A DNA stretch of 17,163 nt, from positions 1-17,163 of the forward strand of contig JACPVY010000552.1 in assembly GCA_016197345.1 (NCBI GenBank), in the 5' to 3' direction. Of the stretch, positions 7,653 to 13,330 are shown one piece after another. The translations under genes and the position numbers were made by a program. Position 1 is the first letter of the stretch; each line of letters begins with the position of its first letter. The notes under the pieces were generated by a model, which saw nothing but the letters and a program-made list of their open reading frames with translations, did not search any database and was not told the origin of the DNA. The DNA comes from Burkholderiales bacterium. Lineage in GTDB: Bacteria; Pseudomonadota; Gammaproteobacteria; Burkholderiales; Burkholderiaceae_D.

Positions 7653-8093
7653 CGCTGCATAAGCTGGCGAAGTGGATGGCAAAACCAATGTGCGATAGCC
7701 CGCTTGTGCAAATTGCGGCGCGAATTTTCCCGAGGTCTGACCATTAAAACCTACCGTCTGCAATTGGGGACAGAGCTGCTGTAAGCGCTGAAGGTCATTC
7801 GCCGCGGGTTTGCGGATGGCGGAATCTAAACTCCCCTCGCGCTCACAGGCGCCCAACACATCCCACACCCCTATGCGGTGCGCGAGTAAGCGTTGCAGAC
7901 GATCGGGGTAGGCTAGCGCTGGTAAATCTTCACCTGTGAGTGCGGCCATGATCGGCCAAAATTGATTGCGGGGATGGGCATAATACTGCTGCGCCGCGAG
8001 TGATGCCGCGCCGGGAAAACTACCAAGCACGACGATTTTCGTGTCGCTAGCGATGACAGGGGACAAACCTTGCAGTGGCGCGGTGTCAGACAT
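7599..8093 (-). CDS. DNA-deoxyinosine (hypoxanthine) glycosylase, UDG superfamily family 6
   Basis: 164 residues, normal for the family. UDG-superfamily hallmarks of the HDG type are GSFPGAASLAAQQYYAHPRNQFW (GSFPG at 24-28, YYAHPRNQFW at 37-46) and the C-terminal LPSTSPAYA loop that inserts at the lesion. It excises deaminated adenine (hypoxanthine) from DNA to start base-excision repair in the cytoplasm; family 6 enzymes act on deoxyinosine rather than uracil (family knowledge). It starts only 21 bp after the T-run of the terC terminator, so it either has a promoter inside the terC terminator region or depends on read-through. Its 3' end overlaps the decayed antitoxin frame on the other strand. 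Confidence 0.85.
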   Translation of the reverse strand: MSDTAPLQGLSPVIASDTKIVVLGSFPGAASLAAQQYYAHPRNQFWPIMAALTGEDLPALAYPDRLQRLLAHRIGVWDVLGACEREGSLDSAIRKPAANDLQRLQQLCPQLQTVGFNGQTSGKFAPQFAQAGYRTLVLPSTSPAYAALSFAEKLVAWRALVLEE

Positions 8094-8114
8094 GGCGAAA
8101 TCCGCAAAATGGGC

Positions 8115-8139
8115 AAAAAAAAACCCCGGCGAGCCGGGG
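8115..8139 (-). terminator. Rho-independent terminator after terC
   Basis: Minus strand reads CCCCGG-CTCG-CCGGGG followed by nine T (8115-8123): a 6-bp all-GC stem at 8124-8139 with a tetraloop. It lies about 45 bp beyond the terC stop and immediately before the glycosylase start. Clear intrinsic terminator. Confidence 0.85.
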
Positions 8140-8184
8140 CGGGGAAGGAGCAGGAGACATCTGCGTACTGCTAGGACTTACTAC

Positions 8185-9171
8185 TTACGAAAAAGTTCGC
8201 GGTATTTCTTGCCGTGTTTTATACATTGAATAAAACACGCCAGCGGCGAGGGTGCCAAAGGTGACGAACAACGACAAGGCGGGTGGAATATGGCCGTCAA
8301 GCATGTATTCAGCGATAAAGACTTTGCTACCAATGAAAACCAACACCATCGCTAAGGCATATTTAAGGTAATGGAAGCGATCCACCATGGCGGACAGCGC
8401 AAAATACAAGGCGCGCAGACCGAGGATCGCAAAAATATTCGAGGTGAAGACGATAAACGGATCACTGGTAATCGAAAAAATTGCTGGCACGCTATCCACG
8501 GCAAAAATGACGTCCGACAATTCGACCATACATAGCGTCAAAAACAGCGGTGTCGCCCACCACACCATTTGCGTCGGGTTGCTTGGATTTGGCGCACGAA
8601 CGAAGAATTTTTCTTCGTGTAAGTTTGGTGTTACCCGCATCACACGGCGCAAGAAGGCGATAATTTTGCTATCGGCGAGGTCTTTTTCCTCGCCTTCTGG
8701 CATCAGCATTTTGATACCGGTAAAGATCAAGAAGGCAGCAAAGACTTGCAAGGTCCATGCGTAATTAGCGACGACTTGGGCTCCGACCACAATCATCACA
8801 CCGCGAAGAAAAAGAACACCGAGAATTCCCCAAAACAGTACTCGGTGTTGAAAAGCGCGTGGAATCGCAAAAAAGCTAAATATCAAAGAAATGACGAAGA
8901 TATTGTCGAGGGACAAGCTTTTTTCGATGAAAAAACCGGTGAAATACAGCATGGCGGAGTGGGAGCCTAATTCGTACCATAGCCAAAGGCCGAACAGGCA
9001 GGCGGCACCGATGTAAAAGCCGGAAAGACGCAAGCTCTGCCGTACACCGATTTCCTCGCCCTTTTTGTGCAGCACACCTAAATCAAATAGCACGAGGAGC
9101 AAGACACTAGCCAAAAATACGGCCCACATCCAAGCGGGCTTACCCAAAACATCTATTAATAGCCAATCCAT
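8185..9171 (-). CDS. TerC/Alx family integral membrane metal (Mn2+) exporter
   Basis: 328 residues from ATG at 9171, chosen because AGGGG lies 6 bases upstream; the frame extends to a TTG at 9198 with no support. Seven to nine hydrophobic helices are visible. The two family signatures are complete: EKSLSLDNIF (83-92) and VELSDVIFAVDSVPAI (216-231), contributing acidic metal ligands Glu83, Asp89, Glu217, Asp220 and Asp226. A charged cytoplasmic loop (about 157-200) joins the two halves. Alx/TerC proteins export excess Mn2+ or insert metal into exoenzymes (family knowledge). There is no yybP-ykoY Mn riboswitch in the 105-bp leader; instead an NhaR-type regulator diverges from it. Confidence 0.92.
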   Translation of the reverse strand: MDWLLIDVLGKPAWMWAVFLASVLLLVLFDLGVLHKKGEEIGVRQSLRLSGFYIGAACLFGLWLWYELGSHSAMLYFTGFFIEKSLSLDNIFVISLIFSFFAIPRAFQHRVLFWGILGVLFLRGVMIVVGAQVVANYAWTLQVFAAFLIFTGIKMLMPEGEEKDLADSKIIAFLRRVMRVTPNLHEEKFFVRAPNPSNPTQMVWWATPLFLTLCMVELSDVIFAVDSVPAIFSITSDPFIVFTSNIFAILGLRALYFALSAMVDRFHYLKYALAMVLVFIGSKVFIAEYMLDGHIPPALSLFVTFGTLAAGVFYSMYKTRQEIPRTFS

Positions 9172-9234
9172 ATCGTGCCCCTGATCTTCGCAAAACAATG
9201 GGTCATCTTAACTGCTTCCTTCTGCGTAAAATAT

Positions 9235-9259
9235 AGAAGATAATCTGAGTAATACTTCT
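9235..9259. promoter_or_regulatory. Candidate operator between terC and nhaR
   Basis: Inverted repeat AGAAG-N15-CTTCT, extending imperfectly inward (AGAAGATAATCT against AGAAGTATTACT). It is centred in the 105-bp divergent spacer and ends 17 bp before the nhaR start. The surrounding AT-rich stretch (9228-9255) offers several weak -10-like boxes, none decisive. The palindrome is seen directly; use by NhaR is inferred. Confidence 0.4.
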
Positions 9260-9276
9260 GAAAAACAGGATGGTTT

Positions 9277-10194
9277 ATGCGTGCTTTGAATATCAATTTT
9301 CACCACCTCTATTATTTTTGGGTGGTGGCCCATGAAGGGGGCGTCACTCGTGCCGCCGAGCGCCTAGGAGTGGCAGTGCAAACCATTAGCACGCAGTTGG
9401 GCTTGCTCGAACAATCGCTAGGGAAATCGCTGATGAGTTTGCAAGGGCGTCGCTTAGTATTGACCGAAGCCGGGCGTTCGGCCTTGACCTACGCTGACCA
9501 AATTTTCTTACTTGGCGAACAAATGCAAGAAGCGCTGGCGCAAGAAGAATTGGGGCGCACCCTGCGCCTCACCGTCGGCATTTCGGATGCGTTGCCGAAA
9601 GCAGTCGCCTATAACGTGCTACAGGCCGCATTAGCGATGCCTGGCGCTAGCCAGCGTTTGCGCTTGGTGTGTTTTGAAGGCCAATTTGAAAGTTTATTGG
9701 GGGATCTCGCCTTGCATAAACTCGATGTGCTTTTGACTGACCGCCCCTACAGCGGCAACGCTAGCGTGCGTGCTTTTAGCCATCCACTGGCCGAATATGA
9801 AATCAGCTTATTTGGCACGGCCGAGTTAGCGGCGAAATATAGCGAAAACTTTCCGGCCTGTTTGCAAGGCGCACCGCTCCTCTTGCCGACGCGCAATACC
9901 GCTCTGCGGGCGCGACTTGATCAATGGCTAGAGGCGAATAAAGTCAAAGCGGAAATTGTGGGCGAGTTTGAAGACGGCGCGCTGATGAAAACCTTTGGCG
10001 CTCGCGGCCTAGGTTTATTCCCCGGCCCGGCGGTGGTCGATAGCGATCCTGATGTACAGCAGCAAATTGTCTCAGTCGGTGAAATGGCTGGCGTGCGTGA
10101 ACAGTGTTTTGCAATTTCAAATGACCGCAAGATCAAGCATCCTGCGGTGGAGGCGATTTTGGAAAATGGTGGGAATTGGTTGAAGGCGAAGTGA
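9277..10194 (+). CDS. nhaR: NhaR-type LysR-family transcriptional activator
   Basis: 305 residues. The N-terminus NFHHLYYFWVVAHEGGVTRA and the helix AAERLGVAVQTISTQLGLLEQSLG are diagnostic for NhaR, the Na+-responsive activator of nhaA in enterobacteria. The co-inducer domain has RLTVGISDALPKAVAY (about 97-112) and the family phrase FEDGALMKTFGARGLGLFPGP near 227-247. AGGATGG precedes the ATG by about 5 bases. No nhaA antiporter gene is in view; the neighbour across the divergent promoter is terC. It may therefore control Mn2+/cation efflux rather than Na+/H+ antiport (inference from layout). Confidence 0.9.
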   Translation: MRALNINFHHLYYFWVVAHEGGVTRAAERLGVAVQTISTQLGLLEQSLGKSLMSLQGRRLVLTEAGRSALTYADQIFLLGEQMQEALAQEELGRTLRLTVGISDALPKAVAYNVLQAALAMPGASQRLRLVCFEGQFESLLGDLALHKLDVLLTDRPYSGNASVRAFSHPLAEYEISLFGTAELAAKYSENFPACLQGAPLLLPTRNTALRARLDQWLEANKVKAEIVGEFEDGALMKTFGARGLGLFPGPAVVDSDPDVQQQIVSVGEMAGVREQCFAISNDRKIKHPAVEAILENGGNWLKAK

Positions 10195-10215
10195 CGAGCC
10201 ATAACGGAAGGTGAA

Positions 10216-10250
10216 AAAGCGGGACAGATCTTGTTGATGTGTCCCGCTTT
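10216..10250. terminator. Bidirectional terminator between nhaR and the deiminase gene
   Basis: Perfect 11-bp stem AAAGCGGGACA (10216-10226) / TGTCCCGCTTT (10240-10250) with a 13-base loop. It lies between convergent genes, 21 bp past each stop. On the minus strand five T follow the GC-rich stem; on the plus strand the T-run is three. Confidence 0.8.
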
Positions 10251-10271
10251 GCAATTGGCGACTGTCAAAAT

Positions 10272-11408
10272 TTATTGCTGTTGCGTAGTGCAGTGTATGC
10301 CACCACCTCCTGCGGCAATCGCGTCGATGTTGAGTGCAATGATTTCGCGTTGCGGACACGCGTTTTCTAAGGTTTCTTTGGCTAAACCGTCGGTTTCAAG
10401 ATCGCCAAATTCTGGCATCAGTACGGCACCGTTGAGTACATAAAAATTGACATAGCCAGCGGCAAATTCTTTTGTGCTATAGCGTGGACGCACGCGACCG
10501 GGGGCATCCATCACCATCACTTTCAAGGCACGACCGTTGGCGTCGCGTGCTTTACGCAGAATATCCAGATGTTGCCGCGTAACCGCATAGTCATACGAGT
10601 ACGGATCGCTTTCCAAGCCTACCACCACCACCCCGGGGCTGGTGAAGCGCGCATAGAAATCGGTATGGGCGTCGGTGATGTCTTTGCCTTTGATGCCGGG
10701 TAGCCAGATCACCTTGCGTATTCCTAACAGGCGGCGTAGTTCGGCTTCACATGCCGCTTTCGACACATTCGGATTACGGTTTGCATTTAAGACGCAGCTT
10801 TCGGTGATGATGGCGGTTCCTTGGCCATCCACTTCAATCCCACCCCCTTCAAGCACTAAGCTGCTGCGTAACATCTGGCGGTGTACTTGTTGTGTCACTT
10901 TGCTGGCCACGCCTGCATCTTTGCTATGGCTTTGTTTATTGCCCCAGCCATTGAAATTAAAGTTCACTCCCGCTTGTTCGCCCTTACTATTCTTAACGAA
11001 AACGGGGCCAGTATCACGCATCCACAAATCGTCCACATCGGCGACGATGAGATTGACCTGCGCGCTGAGTTTGCTTCGGGCTAGTGCCAAATCTTGGCTG
11101 CCGACTAGCATATTGACTGGCTCGAAATCGACGATGGTGTTAGCAATGCGCGCTAATGCATCTTGCACGGGGCGGAGTAAATCGCTGCCCCAAATCGAAC
11201 GCCGTGCGCCAAATGCCATCCATGTCGCTAAATGCGGTTCGGCTTCGTCTGGCATGCGCCAATTGTCAGCGGGGCTTTTCCCTTGACTAGCGAGTAAGGT
11301 TTCTGGCGCTTCGCCGGGGGTAGCGTCGGCATTGCCCCCACCGCAGGCGGCCAGTAAAGTGCCGAGTGCCATACTGCTACTTGTCTGCAAAAATTTTCTT
11401 CTTAACAT
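10272..11408 (-). CDS. Exported agmatine deiminase / peptidyl-arginine deiminase family lipoprotein
   Basis: 378 residues from ATG at 11408, chosen because GAGG is 5 bases upstream and an export signal follows directly; the frame extends to 11462 without support. N-terminus: LRRKFLQ twin-arginine-like motif, a hydrophobic stretch and lipobox LLAAC with Cys22. The mature domain has the whole guanidine-modifying fold: WRMPDEAEPH, DDLWMRDTGPVFV (Asp132), NFNFNGWGNK, EGGGIEVDG, DAHTDFYARF (His248) and catalytic Cys373 in GGGGIHCTTQQ at the extreme C-terminus. The family hydrolyses agmatine to N-carbamoylputrescine and NH3, usually in the cytosol. Export and lipidation are unusual, so the substrate may be extracellular or periplasmic (inference). 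A LysR gene diverges from it. Confidence 0.88.
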   Translation of the reverse strand: MLRRKFLQTSSSMALGTLLAACGGGNADATPGEAPETLLASQGKSPADNWRMPDEAEPHLATWMAFGARRSIWGSDLLRPVQDALARIANTIVDFEPVNMLVGSQDLALARSKLSAQVNLIVADVDDLWMRDTGPVFVKNSKGEQAGVNFNFNGWGNKQSHSKDAGVASKVTQQVHRQMLRSSLVLEGGGIEVDGQGTAIITESCVLNANRNPNVSKAACEAELRRLLGIRKVIWLPGIKGKDITDAHTDFYARFTSPGVVVVGLESDPYSYDYAVTRQHLDILRKARDANGRALKVMVMDAPGRVRPRYSTKEFAAGYVNFYVLNGAVLMPEFGDLETDGLAKETLENACPQREIIALNIDAIAAGGGGIHCTTQQQ

Positions 11409-11444
11409 GGTCGCCTCATTTGCGCTGTGGTGTCGATGCAAGTG

Positions 11445-11450
11445 ATTATA
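11445..11450 (-). promoter_or_regulatory. -10 box for the deiminase gene
   Basis: Perfect TATAAT on the minus strand, 37 bp before the chosen ATG. The -35 region (about 11468-11474) is weak, so activation by the divergent LysR protein is plausible. Confidence 0.45.
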
Positions 11451-11473
11451 GGGGGGCTTCATTAATGATGAAT

Positions 11474-11498
11474 ATTGATATAATTTGCCTTAATCAAT
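11474..11498. promoter_or_regulatory. Divergent operator ATTGAT-N13-ATCAAT with embedded -10
   Basis: Perfect 6-bp arms at 11474-11479 and 11493-11498. A perfect TATAAT for the plus strand (11479-11484) overlaps the left arm, so a protein bound here would block transcription of the LysR gene starting at 11518 and could contact polymerase at the deiminase promoter. This is the classic layout of LysR autorepression with divergent activation. The palindrome is seen; the partner is inferred. Confidence 0.5.
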
Positions 11499-11517
11499 CA
11501 ATTTTTCTCATATCTTC

Positions 11518-12426
11518 ATGAAAAATCTCCCCTCTTTGCGCCATTTGATGGGTTTTGAAGCGGCGGCGCGTCATGGTAATTTCTCGCGTGCGGCGCAAGA
11601 GCTTTGCTTGTCGCAATCAGCTATCAGCCATCAAGTGCAACAGCTAGAGGAGCAACTTGACCAACCCTTATTTCATCGCGTTGGTCGCGGTGTCGAGTTG
11701 ACGATGGCGGGCGAGGTCTTATTGCTCGCTGTGCAAAAATCGTTGACGACACTAGAAACAGGTTTGCAGCGTATCGCCACTTATATGGCACCTGGCTTAG
11801 TCGTGGTGGTCGCTCCCGCTGCACTGATGCAAGGGTGGATTGCGCCGCAAATGGAGGCCGCGCAAGAAGCTGATCCACAGTTGCTACCAGTGCTCTCCAC
11901 CGATGAAACGGCGCGCTTTATCGACGAAGTGGATGTTGATATTCACATCAGCAACCGTCCTTTGCAGCAAGCCGATTTGCATGAACAGGTTTTATTTCGC
12001 GATGTGTATCTGGTGGTTGCTGCTAAGGTGTTGGCAGCAAAATTGATGGGGCAGCAATTGCCGCAACAGTACGCGTTAGCTGGCATGCTTTGCCTAGAGA
12101 AAAGTTTGTCCGACGATCTGCTTGGGCCACTTATGCGTGACGAACTCGCAGGATTTCGCAAATTAGCCATTTACGATGATATGCGCTTATTGCTGGACGC
12201 CTTGCGGCGAGGGCGAGGTGTGGCATGTGTGCCCTATTCGGCCATTGCTAGCGAGCTAGCGTCAGGGCAAATACAGGTTTTGCCCGGCTACCGCCAGGTA
12301 GCTGGCGAGACGTGGTGGATAGCACGCGCAAGCGGCGCAACGCGTTCGCCGCATGTGGTGCAGGTATTTGATGCCTTATGTGCTGCGGCATCTGAAATCG
12401 TGCCAATTTCAACGACGCAGTTCTGA
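11518..12426 (+). CDS. LysR-family regulator, GcvA-like, divergent from the deiminase gene
   Basis: 302 residues. The helix-turn-helix LPSLRHLMGFEAAARHGNFS / RAAQELCLSQSAISHQVQQL / EEQLDQPLFHRVGRGVELT (about 4-62) is the GcvA-type pattern. The effector domain is shorter on recognisable motifs; the DVDIHISNRPL segment (about 140-150) corresponds to the DxxIR region of the GcvA group. There is no Shine-Dalgarno in the pyrimidine-rich 25 bases before the ATG, and the predicted transcript leader is only about 27 nt. It probably controls the exported deiminase and itself through the dyad at 11474-11498. The ligand is unknown; agmatine or another guanidino compound would fit the context. Confidence 0.88.
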   Translation: MKNLPSLRHLMGFEAAARHGNFSRAAQELCLSQSAISHQVQQLEEQLDQPLFHRVGRGVELTMAGEVLLLAVQKSLTTLETGLQRIATYMAPGLVVVVAPAALMQGWIAPQMEAAQEADPQLLPVLSTDETARFIDEVDVDIHISNRPLQQADLHEQVLFRDVYLVVAAKVLAAKLMGQQLPQQYALAGMLCLEKSLSDDLLGPLMRDELAGFRKLAIYDDMRLLLDALRRGRGVACVPYSAIASELASGQIQVLPGYRQVAGETWWIARASGATRSPHVVQVFDALCAAASEIVPISTTQF

Positions 12427-12479
12427 ATGGTGGGCGAATTCAAGCACCAACTGCGCGGCTCTTGGATGGGATTGCGATT

Positions 12480-13217
12480 TTATTTAATAACAATATGCCC
12501 GGCTTTTTCAAGTATTTCCAAAAAACTTTTCTCATAGAGGTGATCTGGCAACAAAGTAGCGAAAAAATCGGCAAGTTTATCGTAGTCATAAATGAAAATT
12601 GTTAATTTCTTTTTCTCTTTGTAGGCAATATATTCTACACATTCACTAAATCCGTATAAACATTGACCTATATAGCCACCATATCCATAAACTGCTTCGG
12701 CGAACATGCAATACAAATCTTCTGTGTATTTAATTTCTGCGCCATATAGTTCGATTTCTTGATTGGAAATTGTATTATCTTCTGGTAGCCCACGCCATGT
12801 GAGGCAAGCGAGCAACCATGAACTTTTCTTATTTGCGCTGTCAAAATTTTTCCAACTAACATGTTGAAATCCGGCAACCCAAGTTGTCAGTATTTTCATT
12901 TTTAAATAATCAAAATTATTTAAACAATTAAATAGCTCTGAATGATACTGACTTCTCCATGAGCCAAAATCAATTGTTTTGATTGAGTAAAATTCAATTT
13001 CCTCTAGGCGTTTTTCGTTATTGTAATAGCTTATTGAGAAAGGATTTTTCTTTTTTATTTTTATTGGGTTGATGATTCTTATATTGTAAAAACCTAATAA
13101 GGTGACCTCGAATTCATAATCTTCTTCTGGGTCTAATGTTTTAGGTGGGAATCCTGAGACGTGATCGCATTCCAGAATTATTGTATTTTCATACACTAAT
13201 TTAATTGTTATATCCAT
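12480..13217 (-). CDS. Barstar-family immunity-like protein on an AT-rich islet
   Basis: 245 residues. The base composition is strikingly AT-rich (about one-third G+C by eye) and rich in Lys, Ile, Asn and Tyr codons, unlike every neighbour. The C-terminal part (about 153-245) follows the barstar pattern: EIELYGAEIKYTEDLYCMFA, then EAVYGYGGYIGQCLYGFSEC where barstar has YYGENLDALWDC, a strand KLTIFIYDYDKL, and a final FLEILEKAGHIVI. Residues 1-150 are an unrecognised beta-rich extension. Barstars bind and inhibit secreted or polymorphic-toxin RNases. Aligned by eye, the barnase-contact Asp35 and Asp39 are Tyr188 and Glu192 here. No toxin gene is in the window. Likely horizontally acquired orphan immunity gene; the family call is moderately secure. 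The Shine-Dalgarno is weak. Confidence 0.6.
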   Translation of the reverse strand: MDITIKLVYENTIILECDHVSGFPPKTLDPEEDYEFEVTLLGFYNIRIINPIKIKKKNPFSISYYNNEKRLEEIEFYSIKTIDFGSWRSQYHSELFNCLNNFDYLKMKILTTWVAGFQHVSWKNFDSANKKSSWLLACLTWRGLPEDNTISNQEIELYGAEIKYTEDLYCMFAEAVYGYGGYIGQCLYGFSECVEYIAYKEKKKLTIFIYDYDKLADFFATLLPDHLYEKSFLEILEKAGHIVIK

Positions 13218-13270
13218 AGCAATTGCCCATCATCTCTTTTACCGTTCAACAACCCATTGCAGATAACTAT

Positions 13271-13306
13271 AAAAATGAGGCTACCATCGCGAGCAGCCCC
13301 ATTTTT
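13271..13306 (-). terminator. Rho-independent terminator after the M16 peptidase gene
   Basis: Arms 13271-13282 and 13295-13306 pair over 12 bp with one mismatch. On the minus strand the stem ends in a run of five T. It lies 25 bp past the peptidase stop and before the barstar-like gene. Confidence 0.75.
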
Positions 13307-13330
13307 CAAACGCTAAGAGCTAGCATCCAC

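Noticed and set aside
9172..9276. yybP-ykoY manganese riboswitch before terC
   Set aside because: The 105-bp spacer lacks a recognisable aptamer and is shared with the nhaR promoter.
10675..11286. 203-codon plus-strand open frame
   Set aside because: Antisense to the deiminase gene, whose catalytic motifs are continuous; the antisense protein shows no known features.
12480..13217. Anti-phage defence gene
   Set aside because: AT-rich and isolated, but the visible motifs point to a barstar-type immunity protein and no partner defence gene is present.
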